Numbered from the stretch's first letter, positions 1 through 8,530 are shown. The stretch is DNA of 32,553 bases from Micavibrio sp. (GCA_012960155.1 DUBU01000012.1:1-32553); one strand, 5' to 3'. The notes: generated from the sequence alone by a model not told the origin. Made by a program: numbers and translations.

Positions 1-2411
1 ATAATGATATCCTGCATGGTCATGGTCTGGACTCCGCTACAATCTCAAGCATTCTGTTTAATAACCCGAACGTCGTCTACAGCGAGCAGACGGGTAGCTT
101 TTATCAGTATATCAGTGGTGCAGTAGATATTGCTTCGGCTTATGCGGCAGCAGAAAGTGCGACGTTGAATGGCATTACAGGCCATGTCGTGAATATTACA
201 TCTGCGGCCGAAAATACATTTGTGAATACTTTAACAGGCAGCACTGCCATATGGATCAGCGCGAATGACGAGACAACCGAAGGTGTCTGGCAGTGGCGCG
301 GCGGTGCAGAAGACGGCGCAACGTTCTATTTGGGTAATCTCGGCGGTACAACGCTTGGCGGCTTCTATACGAACTGGGCGGGCGGTGAGCCGAATGATTA
401 CAATTCGGGCGAGGATTACACCCAGATGCAAAGCGGCGGCACTTGGAATGATTTTGGCCCGCCCGCAGGGACACAGACACTTCGTTACGTTATTGAGTGG
501 GATAGTGGCCTGATGGGCGATGATAATGCCATTGATACGATAGATGGCGGTGATGGTGACGATTATCTTTATGGTTATGGCGGCGATGACGCTCTGGACG
601 GCGGTAACGGTAATGATGTGCTGTTCGGCCACGCCGGTAATGACGCGTTAAACGGCGGCGGCGGTACTGATATAATTTATGGCGGCGCAGGCGATGATAA
701 TATTGATGGCGGTAATGTTGGTGATTATCTGTATGGCGGTGCCGGCAGCGACACGATCGATGGCGGTAATGGCGGTGATGTCATCTACACTTATGATGAG
801 ACCGTGCAGACGTCTGCTGCGGCGGTTGTCACGACATTAACGCTTATAGATGAAACCTTTACGGGCAGTGCGGGCAGTTTTACCTATAGTGATGGTAATG
901 ATCCGGGGAACGTAGATGTTTACGGTACTTATAATGGTGGCGACGGTAATACAACCAACGGATCTGTCGAAGTCTATGTCGATGGACAGAATAATAATGC
1001 ATTTACAAACGCTTATGGATATTATGGGCAGACATACACAGCTGCGCAAGATCTAACAAATGTACAAGTCACGTTTGCCTATCGTCATGTGCAGGATAGC
1101 GCGAATGATGGTGGCGAGGACTCTTCTGCTTTCTTTGCCTTGGACGGCACGATTTATAGTGCAGCCGGTTCGGGTAATTGGCTCAACACACATGTGGGTG
1201 CCGGCGGCGGTGGCGCGGATGATGATACAGGCTGGGTAACCGTCACGATTGATCTTCCAGATATGACGGCAGGTAATAGTTATGATCTATGGTTCGGGGT
1301 CATACATTTCGGTTCTAACCGTAATAACGAAGATGCCTATGCGCGCTTTGATGATATTGTGCTAACAGGTGATGGCTCTACCGCTTCTTCTACCGCGAAT
1401 ACGCAGGACTTGGGTGAGAGCAACGTCGTTAATGGCGGCAATGGTGATGATACGATTTATGGCAGTGCCGGTACCGATACGCTGAACGGCGATGACGGCG
1501 TTGACACGATTTACTCTGCGTCAGCAGATGAAGCTTGGGATGCGGCTATTGCGAGCATCCTATCAAGCAACGCGGGCGTGGTTTACAGCGAAGAAACAAA
1601 TAGTTTTTATCAGGTCGTTGCCACGACCACATCATGGACAGCGGCGAATGCGGCGGCAAATGCCGCAACATTGACAGGTTTGTCAGGTGTAAGCGGACAC
1701 CTGGCGACGATTACATCTCAAGCCGAGCAGGATTTCCTTGAAGGACAAGTCGGCGGTACAAGCTCATGGCTTGGTGGTGGTGACTTTGGTTCCGAAGGTA
1801 TCTGGCGCTGGACAACAGGTCCTGAGGCCGGTGCGCAGTTTGCAAATAGTGGCGGCGGTGCCGTGAACGGATGGTATACGTCTTGGGAAGGCGGCCAGCC
1901 TAATGACGGTGATGGCACGCAGGATTATCTATACATGCTGAACGGCCAGAACTGGGCTGATCTGGTTGTCGAAGGCGATGGTAGCACGGGTTATGTGACT
2001 GTGCCGCAATATGTCATCGAGTGGGAAGCTTCGGCGCTCATTAACACGGTTGATTATACGACGATTGATGGCGGTGCGGGCGATGATGTCCTGTATGGCA
2101 ATGACGGTATAGATATCTTCCTGTATGACAGCGCGACATGGAGTGGTTCCGGTGATGTCGATACGATTGAATATTTCAGTACAACAGGCCGTGATGCGAT
2201 TGATATCAGTGATCTGTTGAGCGGTTATGATTATTTGAGTGACACGATCACGGACTTCATCCAGCTGACTGAGTCAGGCGGTAACACAACAATTTCCGTT
2301 GATGTGAACGGTACGGCAGGGGGATCTAATTATGTTGATGTGGCTACGCTGAATGGCGTCACAGGGCTGGATCTGCATCAAATGGTGTCTGCGGATAACC
2401 TGATCGTCTAA
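1..2411 (+). CDS. RTX-type secreted protein with two C-type-lectin-like domains, 5' end cut by the window
   Basis: The frame is open from base 3, so the gene starts outside the window; the TTG at 165 is internal. Visible order: a C-type-lectin-like domain (to about nt 510, with WISAND, GGEPND and YVIEWD motifs), a block of glycine/aspartate RTX nonapeptides (about 535-790, GGDGDDYLYGYGG type), a beta-sandwich-like segment (about 830-1380), more RTX, a second lectin-like domain (about 1510-2035, GGQPND and YVIEWE), a last RTX turn and a C-terminal type I secretion region. The lectin folds lack the usual cysteines, which is common for bacterial members. RTX repeats bind calcium after export. 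The product is probably a secreted or surface carbohydrate-binding protein. Its C-terminus closely resembles that of the giant adhesin at 11189-19447, so it may use the exporter encoded beside that gene. The stop lies 9 bp from the end of a convergent gene and I see no terminator. Full length is unknown. Confidence 0.88.
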   Translation, partial: NDILHGHGLDSATISSILFNNPNVVYSEQTGSFYQYISGAVDIASAYAAAESATLNGITGHVVNITSAAENTFVNTLTGSTAIWISANDETTEGVWQWRGGAEDGATFYLGNLGGTTLGGFYTNWAGGEPNDYNSGEDYTQMQSGGTWNDFGPPAGTQTLRYVIEWDSGLMGDDNAIDTIDGGDGDDYLYGYGGDDALDGGNGNDVLFGHAGNDALNGGGGTDIIYGGAGDDNIDGGNVGDYLYGGAGSDTIDGGNGGDVIYTYDETVQTSAAAVVTTLTLIDETFTGSAGSFTYSDGNDPGNVDVYGTYNGGDGNTTNGSVEVYVDGQNNNAFTNAYGYYGQTYTAAQDLTNVQVTFAYRHVQDSANDGGEDSSAFFALDGTIYSAAGSGNWLNTHVGAGGGGADDDTGWVTVTIDLPDMTAGNSYDLWFGVIHFGSNRNNEDAYARFDDIVLTGDGSTASSTANTQDLGESNVVNGGNGDDTIYGSAGTDTLNGDDGVDTIYSASADEAWDAAIASILSSNAGVVYSEETNSFYQVVATTTSWTAANAAANAATLTGLSGVSGHLATITSQAEQDFLEGQVGGTSSWLGGGDFGSEGIWRWTTGPEAGAQFANSGGGAVNGWYTSWEGGQPNDGDGTQDYLYMLNGQNWADLVVEGDGSTGYVTVPQYVIEWEASALINTVDYTTIDGGAGDDVLYGNDGIDIFLYDSATWSGSGDVDTIEYFSTTGRDAIDISDLLSGYDYLSDTITDFIQLTESGGNTTISVDVNGTAGGSNYVDVATLNGVTGLDLHQMVSADNLIV

Positions 2412-2420
2412 ATAAATTTC

Positions 2421-2954
2421 TTAGTTATATCTTTCATTTATGCTTTCTACAGCTTGTTTAAGTGCTCTGTGGGTTTCGTACCCTTGTGCTGGTTCTAAAG
2501 CTAAAAGCTCCGTACATGCCGCTGGTGTACGTGCGTACACGTAATAAGATGGCGTGCTAGTGGCACGCATAGCTGTGCTTTTTGTTGTCATGAACAGACA
2601 GTATTGATAGTTGCCTGCATTTTGGGATGACATGACTTTGTCAGCGATATTGCGGGATGAGGTCATGGAGAGCATGGCGACGATAATACTGGCTACAAAA
2701 ACGACGCCGATAAGAACCGCTCTAGTGTTGTGTGAAAACTTTTTGAATAAGACATAGGCGATGGCGGCTAACGTCATGGTGACAGCCATATACATGAAAT
2801 ATTGAAACCTTAACGGCTCATCTATTATTGCAAGAGGTGTGGTGGCTAAATCAGGGTCAAAGAAATTCAGGTAATCTTTAATGGATTTTCCGAACTGGCT
2901 GCAAAACGCGAATACGATGATCGCCAAGAACACATATTGTAACGGATTTCTCAT
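2421..2954 (-). CDS. Small membrane protein of unknown function
   Basis: A 177-aa protein that I do not recognise. It has an N-terminal hydrophobic segment (residues about 7-20), two further membrane segments (about 52-70 and 79-97), then a soluble C-terminal half of about 75 residues with three cysteines and a predicted helical end. The ATG follows directly on the TAA stop of the gene at 2955-3464 with no spacer and no clear ribosome binding site, so translation is probably coupled by reinitiation. The pairing suggests a role linked to the exported DUF4402-like protein, for example in its processing or anchoring, but this is inference. The soluble tail's side of the membrane cannot be settled by eye. 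Confidence 0.72.
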   Translation of the reverse strand: MRNPLQYVFLAIIVFAFCSQFGKSIKDYLNFFDPDLATTPLAIIDEPLRFQYFMYMAVTMTLAAIAYVLFKKFSHNTRAVLIGVVFVASIIVAMLSMTSSRNIADKVMSSQNAGNYQYCLFMTTKSTAMRATSTPSYYVYARTPAACTELLALEPAQGYETHRALKQAVESINERYN

Positions 2955-3464
2955 TTATTGGAGAACCGCATTGATCGTAAAGGTACCGTTGTAAAGGCCG
3001 CTTGCCTGGGGGTTTCCGACATTGAGTGATGCGCCAATTGGTACGTCTACGAATGGGGCTGTCACTGTTGTTGATGTGCCGCCGGCTGCCGTAATAATGT
3101 TGAAATTATTGACTGACATCGAGCTTGTGCCGTTGGTCATGGCAGCAGGGCTGGAAACGGTGATTTGTATCGGTCTTAAGGGAAAGCTCTGCGTGATAAT
3201 GCAGCGACCGTTTGAGAAGGGCGCGCTTGCTGTAGATAGGCAGCCTGTTGTGCTTCTGCCGCCGTTGGGTGTAATGGTGATTGTGCCTGCCGAGCCACAG
3301 GTAATGACATCACCAAAATTTAGGGGCTGGGGACACGCGATGGATTGTGCCATGGCAGGAGATGCTAAACTCATTACGGTCAAAGCAGAAAGTCGTATGA
3401 CTGCCTTGTTGAATTTGCCCTTTTTATTTTGGGGGGCTGTCTCTGCTTTATCTTTATTACTCAT
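2955..3464 (-). CDS. DUF4402-like exported protein
   Basis: About 169 aa from the chosen ATG. A charged N-terminus is followed by a hydrophobic stretch ending SPAMAQS, a good signal peptidase I site. The mature part has the DUF4402 pattern: LNFGDV near the start, then GTITITPNGGRSTTGC, and at the end VPIGASLNVGNPQASG and YNGTFTINAVLQ. This family forms small beta-sandwich, pilin- or spore-coat-U-like domains in proteobacteria; individual functions are mostly unknown. Three cysteines in the mature part may form a disulfide. An alternative GTG start at 3485 adds seven residues; neither start has a convincing Shine-Dalgarno, and I prefer the ATG. It is the first gene of a two-gene unit with the membrane protein at 2421-2954. 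Export is well supported; a structural surface role is inferred. Confidence 0.75.
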   Translation of the reverse strand: MSNKDKAETAPQNKKGKFNKAVIRLSALTVMSLASPAMAQSIACPQPLNFGDVITCGSAGTITITPNGGRSTTGCLSTASAPFSNGRCIITQSFPLRPIQITVSSPAAMTNGTSSMSVNNFNIITAAGGTSTTVTAPFVDVPIGASLNVGNPQASGLYNGTFTINAVLQ

Positions 3465-3485
3465 AAATGACTGCGTGATGCTCAC

Positions 3486-3719
3486 AATGTATCGTTATAT
3501 ACTTACATTTAATGATATAGGGCATTATGCAAGTTCTGGTAGTTGATTATTGCGGCATTATTTCATTACAACTTCTATGTCTCCATTATATCACAAAACT
3601 AGCTTATTTTTCATTACGCGTGAAGGATGAAGGCCTATTTATCCGCTAATTAACTCTTGCGTTGCAGCATGAAATTGCATATCGCTTAAACAGCTTAATT
3701 TTAGACGATGGAGCGCATC
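3486..3719. other. AT-rich intergenic region between divergent genes
   Basis: It separates the leftward DUF4402-like gene from rightward serC, so it should hold both promoters. It is AT-rich with several TATA-like stretches but no pair of boxes good enough to call. I see no RNA gene or known riboswitch. Confidence 0.5.
3710..3713 (+). promoter_or_regulatory. Ribosome binding site that sets the serC start at 3720
   Basis: GGAG at 3710-3713 lies six bases before the ATG at 3720. The earlier in-frame ATG at 3708 overlaps this motif and has no site of its own, so 3720 is preferred. Confidence 0.65.
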
Positions 3720-4886
3720 ATGGATAAGCCAGTAACCAAGCCGAATAACCCTAATTTTTCTTCCGGACCATGCTCAAAAAGACCAGGTTGGAGCTTTGAT
3801 GCTCTGAGTGGTGCTTTGCTCGGCCGTTCGCACCGCTCCGGCGAGGGTAAGAAAAAGCTGAAAGAAGCGATTGATAAGCAGCGCAGCTTGCTGGGTATTC
3901 CTGATGATTACTATATCGGCATTGTGCCTGCATCCGATACAGGTGCGATTGAGATGGCGATGTGGTCCATGCTGGGCGAGCGTCCTGTTGATGTGCTGGT
4001 GTGGGAGTCATTTTCAAGCGACTGGATGAAGGACGTTTGTAACCATTTGAAGCTGGACGCCAATGTTTACGAGGCTGATTACGGGCAGTTACCTGATCTG
4101 TCACAAGTGAACGCGGATAATGACGTTGTGTTTGTCTGGAACGGTACAACATCAGGTGTACGTGTTCCTGATGGTGACTGGATTGCCTCTGACCGCAAAG
4201 GTCTGACATTCTGTGATGCGACCTCTGCCGTGTTTGCCTATGACATGCCTTGGAAGAAACTGGATGTAGTGACATGGAGCTGGCAGAAGGTTTTGGGCGG
4301 CGAAGCGGCGCACGGTATGCTGGTGCTGTCTCCGCGCGCGGTGAAGCGTCTGGAGAGCTATACGCCTGATCGTCCGCTGCCGAAGATTTTCCGCATGACC
4401 AATAAGGGTAAGTTTAACGCGGGTATTTTCGAAGGCCTGACAATTAACACACCATCGATGATGGCGGTGGAGGACTGTATTGATGCGCTGAACTGGGTGG
4501 AAAGCCTTGGCGGTGTTAAGGCGACAATCAAGCGTTCTCAAGCTAATTTATCGGCTCTTGAAGAGTGGGTTAACCGTACGAGCTGGGCCGAATTTTTGGC
4601 CGAGCAGGCATCATCCCGTTCTACTACATCCGTGTGCATTAGCATCGTTGATGAGGATTTCGCGGCGCTGGGTGAGGATGATAAGCAAGCCTTTATCGGC
4701 ACGTTTACCAAGCTGCTGGCAGCTGAAAAAGTGGCGTATGACATCAAGAGCTACAAGGCAGCGCCTGCGGGCTTGCGTATCTGGTGTGGCGCGACGATCG
4801 AAGCGGATGATGTGAAAGCTTTGACAGCGTGGCTGGACTGGGCTTTTACAGCGACCAAAGAAGAAGCACTGGCAAAAGCGGCATAA
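3720..4886 (+). CDS. serC: Phosphoserine aminotransferase
   Basis: SerC converts 3-phosphohydroxypyruvate and glutamate into phosphoserine and 2-oxoglutarate, the second step of serine synthesis, using PLP in the cytoplasm. From the ATG at 3720 the protein is 388 aa. It opens with [15 protein letters not shown], typical of the alphaproteobacterial/archaeal-like SerC branch rather than the E. coli type. The PLP-binding lysine is in [14 protein letters not shown] (K190 from this start), and [15 protein letters not shown] supplies the upstream aspartate region. An ATG 12 bp upstream gives a protein four residues longer but lacks a ribosome binding site. serA lies downstream in the same direction after a small unknown gene, so two steps of one pathway are adjacent. 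Hairpins between them suggest they are not simply one transcript. Confidence 0.95.
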   Translation: MDKPVTKPNNPNFSSGPCSKRPGWSFDALSGALLGRSHRSGEGKKKLKEAIDKQRSLLGIPDDYYIGIVPASDTGAIEMAMWSMLGERPVDVLVWESFSSDWMKDVCNHLKLDANVYEADYGQLPDLSQVNADNDVVFVWNGTTSGVRVPDGDWIASDRKGLTFCDATSAVFAYDMPWKKLDVVTWSWQKVLGGEAAHGMLVLSPRAVKRLESYTPDRPLPKIFRMTNKGKFNAGIFEGLTINTPSMMAVEDCIDALNWVESLGGVKATIKRSQANLSALEEWVNRTSWAEFLAEQASSRSTTSVCISIVDEDFAALGEDDKQAFIGTFTKLLAAEKVAYDIKSYKAAPAGLRIWCGATIEADDVKALTAWLDWAFTATKEEALAKAA

Positions 4887-4899
4887 AATAACTTCATGA

Positions 4900-4924
4900 C
4901 AGCGATGCGTAAATTGCATCGCTG
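4900..4924 (+). terminator. Hairpin downstream of serC, possible weak terminator
   Basis: A perfect 9-bp stem (CAGCGATGC / GCATCGCTG) with a 7-nt loop begins 13 bp after the serC stop. No T-run follows, so it may stabilise the mRNA end rather than terminate. Confidence 0.4.
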
Positions 4925-4943
4925 AGTAGAATCATTATACACT

Positions 4944-4960
4944 CTCCCTGAACTAGGGAG
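4944..4960 (+). promoter_or_regulatory. Hairpin that would hide the ribosome binding site of the 104-aa gene
   Basis: CTCCCT (4944-4949) and AGGGAG (4955-4960) form a perfect 6-bp stem with a 5-nt loop. The right arm is the only Shine-Dalgarno for the ATG at 4968. If it forms, it would limit translation of that gene. Whether anything opens it is unknown. Confidence 0.4.
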
Positions 4961-4967
4961 TTTATGT

Positions 4968-5282
4968 ATGGCTTTTCATCCAGTGGAGGGCTTTACGTGT
5001 ATAAGAGTTGTTTTTGAGCAGCATAACGGCGCCTACAGAGCGCACACCATAAATTACAGCTTCAAGAACGAATCTGACCGTACAGCTATTGAAGATAGTA
5101 CCCTTTTGAATATCCGCCGCTGCGTGCTGGAGGATTTTCGTGACAGCGTTATGTATTGGCTTGGTCAAAACGGTCTTACGGGGGCTTGTGTCAGCTTTGC
5201 GCCTGTTGAACGTACGGAATATGCCGCGCCTGTCTATGTGCCGCCTGTTAAAGCAGAGACTCCCGAATTTATGCCTGCATAG
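4968..5282 (+). CDS. Unknown 104-aa protein between serC and serA
   Basis: I do not recognise this protein. It has no signal peptide or membrane segment and appears to be a small soluble alpha/beta protein. Residues about 10-30 look like beta strands, 47-66 like a helix (LRRCVLEDF region), and the tail is proline-rich (VYVPPVKAETPEF). The ATG is preceded by GGGAG at 4956-4960 and the gene is closed by a strong terminator at 5285-5311, so it looks like a true gene with its own transcription end. It lies in the same direction between two serine-biosynthesis genes, but nothing in the sequence ties it to that pathway. Confidence 0.65.
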   Translation: MAFHPVEGFTCIRVVFEQHNGAYRAHTINYSFKNESDRTAIEDSTLLNIRRCVLEDFRDSVMYWLGQNGLTGACVSFAPVERTEYAAPVYVPPVKAETPEFMPA

Positions 5283-5284
5283 GG

Positions 5285-5311
5285 GCGGTGATTTGTCGCA
5301 CCGCTTTTTTT
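5285..5311 (+). terminator. Rho-independent terminator after the 104-aa gene
   Basis: Stem GCGGTG / CACCGC with an 8-nt loop followed at once by seven Ts. It starts just after the stop codon and separates this gene from serA, implying that serA has its own promoter within the next 90 bp. Confidence 0.8.
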
Positions 5312-5403
5312 GTCGCGCTGCAAAATATATCTATCTATTCCATAACGACTCCTGATATAAAGAAGGCCTGTTTTCCTAAACAAGACAAAACTAGGAGTTT
5401 AAA

Positions 5404-6981
5404 ATGGCAAAAGTCTTAATTAGCGATAAAATGAATCCGCTCGCAGCGGAAATCTTCCAAAAAAACGGCATCGAAGTTGACGTCAAACCCGGGATGACAC
5501 CCGAGGAATTGATGGAAATTATTGGTGATTACGATGGTCTGGCTGTCCGCTCGTCCACGCAAGCTACGCTCGATATGTTGGGCAAGGCCGCGAACCTGAA
5601 AGTGATTGGCCGCGCAGGTATCGGTATTGATAATATCGACCTGAAAGCCGCGACTGAAAAAGGTGTGATTGTGATGAACACGCCGTTCGGGAATTCAATC
5701 ACAACAGCAGAGCATGCGATTGCGATGATGTTTGCGCTGGCACGTCAAATTCCGCAGGCTAATGCGTCTACACACGCAGGCAAGTGGGAAAAATCCAAAT
5801 TTATGGGTGTTGAGCTATATGCCAAGACGCTGGGTGTTATCGGTTGTGGTAACATTGGAGGTATTGCAGCGACACGCGGTGTTGGTTTGCAGATGGACGT
5901 CATTGCCTATGATCCGTTCCTTACAGAAGACCGTGCCGCGGAGCTGGGCGTTGAGAAGGTCGAGCTGGATGATTTGTTCGCCCGCGCTGATTTCATTACA
6001 ATCCACGTGCCGAAAAACGAGCATACAAAGAACCTGATCAACAAAAACACAATTGCGAAAATGAAAGACGGTGTGCGCATTATCAACTGTGCGCGCGGCG
6101 GTATCATTAACGAGGCTGACCTTCTGGATGCGCTGAATAGCGGTAAAGTAGCAGGCGCGGCTTTGGATGTGTTTGAAACAGAACCGGCCAAAGAAAATCC
6201 GCTTTTCGGTCATGAAAACGTGATTTGTACGCCGCATCTGGGCGCATCTACTATGGAAGCGCAAGTGAATGTGGCCATTCAGGTAGCGGAGCAAATGTCT
6301 GATTATCTGGTGAACGGCGCAGTAACAAACGCGCTGAATATGCCTTCAATCTCCAAGGAAGACGCGCCTAAGCTGAAACCTTATATGAAATTGGCTGAAC
6401 AGCTTGGTAGTCTTGCCGGTCAGATTAACTCTCAAGCGATTAAAGCGATCGAGATCGAGTATGAAGGGTCTGTAGCCGAGCTGAATGTGAAGCCGCTGAC
6501 ATCTATCATCATGGCGCATTTGCTGAAATCTCAGCTGGATAGCGTTAACATGGTGAATGCTCTGTCTGTGGCGGAATCACGAGGTGTTGATGTGTCTGTG
6601 ACAACATCAGGATCTTCAAAGGACTTCCGTAGTCTGATTACAGTCAAAGTGATCAAAGAAAGCCGTGAGCAAGTTGTTGCAGGTACTCTGTTTACAGGTA
6701 AAGAGCCACGCATCGTGAATATCGAAGGCGTGCCGATCGAAGCTGCTCTGGCACCGCATATGCTGTATATCCGCAATATCGATAAGCCAGGCATGATTGG
6801 TGGTATGGGCACGATTTTGGCTGAATCAGGCCAGAATATTGCCGATTTCCGTTTGGGTCGTCAGACAGCAGCAGGTACAGCGGTCGCACTGGTATCACTG
6901 GATGCCGAGCTTCCTGAAGATGTGTTTGAAAAGCTGAAAGCTTTGCCGCAGATCGAGCGTATTAAACAGCTGCGCTTCTAA
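5404..6981 (+). CDS. serA: D-3-phosphoglycerate dehydrogenase
   Basis: SerA oxidises 3-phosphoglycerate to 3-phosphohydroxypyruvate with NAD+, the first committed step of serine synthesis. The 525-aa protein is of the long type. It has an N-terminal substrate-binding part, a Rossmann domain (GVIGCGNIGGIAATRG), the catalytic triad of D-2-hydroxyacid dehydrogenases (Arg in NCARGGIINEADL, Glu in DVFETEP, His in CTPHLGAST), an intervening domain (about residues 315-450) and a C-terminal ACT domain (YIRNIDKPGMIGGMGTILAE). ACT domains often bind serine for feedback inhibition, but long-type enzymes vary in this. The start is fixed by AGGAG at 5393-5397, six bases before ATG. An ACTCCT at 5348-5353 could pair with that site. 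The gene ends at a two-hairpin terminator shared with the convergent gene's 3' end. Confidence 0.97.
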   Translation: MAKVLISDKMNPLAAEIFQKNGIEVDVKPGMTPEELMEIIGDYDGLAVRSSTQATLDMLGKAANLKVIGRAGIGIDNIDLKAATEKGVIVMNTPFGNSITTAEHAIAMMFALARQIPQANASTHAGKWEKSKFMGVELYAKTLGVIGCGNIGGIAATRGVGLQMDVIAYDPFLTEDRAAELGVEKVELDDLFARADFITIHVPKNEHTKNLINKNTIAKMKDGVRIINCARGGIINEADLLDALNSGKVAGAALDVFETEPAKENPLFGHENVICTPHLGASTMEAQVNVAIQVAEQMSDYLVNGAVTNALNMPSISKEDAPKLKPYMKLAEQLGSLAGQINSQAIKAIEIEYEGSVAELNVKPLTSIIMAHLLKSQLDSVNMVNALSVAESRGVDVSVTTSGSSKDFRSLITVKVIKESREQVVAGTLFTGKEPRIVNIEGVPIEAALAPHMLYIRNIDKPGMIGGMGTILAESGQNIADFRLGRQTAAGTAVALVSLDAELPEDVFEKLKALPQIERIKQLRF

Positions 6982-6988
6982 ATAACGG

Positions 6989-7059
6989 ACAGCATGCGTT
7001 TGTATGCTGTTCTTACCCTACAAAATAAGCATCGCCACTGTCAGTTGCGGTGCTTTTTT
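6989..7059 (+). terminator. Tandem terminator hairpins after serA
   Basis: The first hairpin (ACAGCATGC / GTATGCTGT, 6989-7010) has only a weak T-tract. The second (AAGCATCGC / GCGGTGCTT, 7027-7055, with a wobble) ends in a six-T run at 7054-7059. The second lies inside the last codons of the convergent minus-strand gene, so coding and termination overlap here. Confidence 0.65.
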
Positions 7060-7543
7060 GTCCGCGCTTGGTGAAGTAGCGTTTGCAAGCTTCTGCAATC
7101 TCATTGGTGACTTCGCGCCCGAACTCACCGCCGTCGCCGCTCATTTCATTATTGACGATGGCTTTGATGGTTGTGTGATGGGCTTCGATAATATCAATAA
7201 CATCTTTATCCAGTTTACGAATGGCTTCCAGGAAATCGAGCATGATTTTGGCTAGTTTGCTAACCAGACCGTAATCAAACATTTGTCCGTTTGCTTTTAA
7301 CTGCATAACAGGTTCGATCAGACTTTGAATAACGTCTTCGTCTTTGCCGCGACTGGATTTGGCTAGTGTAATAGCGGCATCCAGCTCGTCGAGATAAATC
7401 TGTGCCATAGGTTTAAAGTCGACGGTGTTATCATCGATCAGTTTTTGGGATTTTTCGACTTTTTGGGGGTCCACAGGACCTAATCCAACCTTGTTTTGAA
7501 GAAGATGGTTGGCTTTGATAATTCTGGCTTTATTACTTTCCAT
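7013..7543 (-). CDS. Unknown helical protein encoded with a CheY-like regulator
   Basis: A 176-aa soluble protein without signal peptide or membrane segments. It starts MESNKARIIKANHLL, followed by a flexible stretch and a largely helical core (about residues 55-155), ending in a polar tail. Proteins of this kind sit next to CheY-like receivers in Rhodospirillales-type genomes as far as I recall, but I know of no assigned function. The conserved-looking HHTTIKAIVNNEMSG segment is notable; a phosphotransfer (HPt-like) or phosphatase role is possible but I see no definite HPt motif. It lies 59 bp downstream of the receiver gene in the same direction and is probably co-transcribed. The final codons overlap the serA terminator. 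Confidence 0.72.
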   Translation of the reverse strand: MESNKARIIKANHLLQNKVGLGPVDPQKVEKSQKLIDDNTVDFKPMAQIYLDELDAAITLAKSSRGKDEDVIQSLIEPVMQLKANGQMFDYGLVSKLAKIMLDFLEAIRKLDKDVIDIIEAHHTTIKAIVNNEMSGDGGEFGREVTNEIAEACKRYFTKRGQKSTATDSGDAYFVG

Positions 7544-7602
7544 TATATAATTCCGCGTATTACTTTCTAAATTAAATATAAATAGAAAATCTTATTAATT
7601 AC

Positions 7603-8106
7603 TTACTGTAAATCAACTTCGTCATCTGCGCGTCTGAACGGGCCTGTGAAGTTAGGGGCAATGCGGCGGCGGCGGTCTGGGCCGAAATAGTCGTCGCTGT
7701 CTATGTAATCGCGTGGCTTATTGATGACATAGGCAATACGCTTTGCCAGATCGTTGGCAGAGAAAGGTTTCACCAGAAATTCGGTTACACCGACATCACG
7801 TGCTTCGGCCACGCGTTGTAGGGCGCTGTAGCCTGTAACCAGAATGACCGGCACCATGCGGTTCGGGGAGAGGGTGTTGGTTCTGATTTCGTGGGTAAGT
7901 TGTATTCCGTTTACGGGCATCATGTGCCAGTCTGCGATTACAATGTCCGGATTAAAGCGTTTTACTTGTTCGTAGCCGTCTTCGCCGTTTTCAGCTGTAT
8001 AGATTTTGCCGACATCCATTGTTTCCAAAACGGATGCGATCAGCTTCCTCATGGGGGCGGTATCCTCCACGATCAGGATGCTAAGTTTTCTAAAATCAAA
8101 TACCAT
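7603..8106 (-). CDS. CheY-like response regulator with a GPDRRR tail
   Basis: 167 aa. Residues 8-130 form a single receiver domain with all key residues: acidic pair E14-D15, phospho-acceptor D59 (DIVIADWHMMPVNG), T91 (VILVTGYS) and K113 (FLVKPFS). There is no DNA-binding output domain. The remaining tail is short and basic (YFGPDRRRRIAP, then GPFRRADDEVDLQ), a pattern seen in alphaproteobacterial single-domain receivers, often described as chemotaxis-like. It probably acts by protein contact when phosphorylated, with the downstream helical protein (7013-7543) as the obvious candidate partner. No histidine kinase is in the window. The start is the first ATG in the frame before the receiver; no strong ribosome binding site is visible. 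Confidence 0.9.
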   Translation of the reverse strand: MVFDFRKLSILIVEDTAPMRKLIASVLETMDVGKIYTAENGEDGYEQVKRFNPDIVIADWHMMPVNGIQLTHEIRTNTLSPNRMVPVILVTGYSALQRVAEARDVGVTEFLVKPFSANDLAKRIAYVINKPRDYIDSDDYFGPDRRRRIAPNFTGPFRRADDEVDLQ

Positions 8107-8491
8107 TATGCCACTGGATAGTAATAAAAAAATTCGTCAAATTGAAAAGTATAACGCGGGGGGGAATGTTTCAAGCCCGAACTAGTATAAATCATATAAC
8201 CTAAAGGTTTAGTGAAATGTGAAGAACCACAAAAAAAGTTCCGGTAACTCACCTCCCACTAAATAACTATACTTCGAAGATTAAATCCTGTCAGTACCGT
8301 CATAAAGATCAACGAAGATCGCCACCGGAACCTGTTTTTGGGAAGCTAGCCTGCAGTTAATATTTTACGGACAAGAGGTACAGCTTTAAGGCTGTAAGTC
8401 AGTTTTTCGAAATAAAACACAATATCCGAAGATAAAGGTTAAATAACGTGCCGGTAAAACCCGCAGGTTAAATGCTTGGATCTTAGCTAGG

Positions 8492-8530
8492 GCCTGAAGG
8501 AAGGGTGCGACCCTCCTTCGAAGCTCAGGC
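8492..8530. other. Strong stem-loop in the gene-free region
   Basis: GAAGG-A-AGGGT pairs with ACCCT-CCTTC across a GCG loop (8496-8519, one bulged A), inside a GCCT/AGGC outer stem (8492-8495, 8527-8530). There is no T-run on either side, so it is not a terminator. It is a likely part of a folded RNA. Confidence 0.5.

Noticed and set aside
3022-3546. 174-aa plus-strand frame opposite the DUF4402-like gene
   Set aside because: The minus-strand frame has a signal peptide and family motifs; the plus frame has neither.
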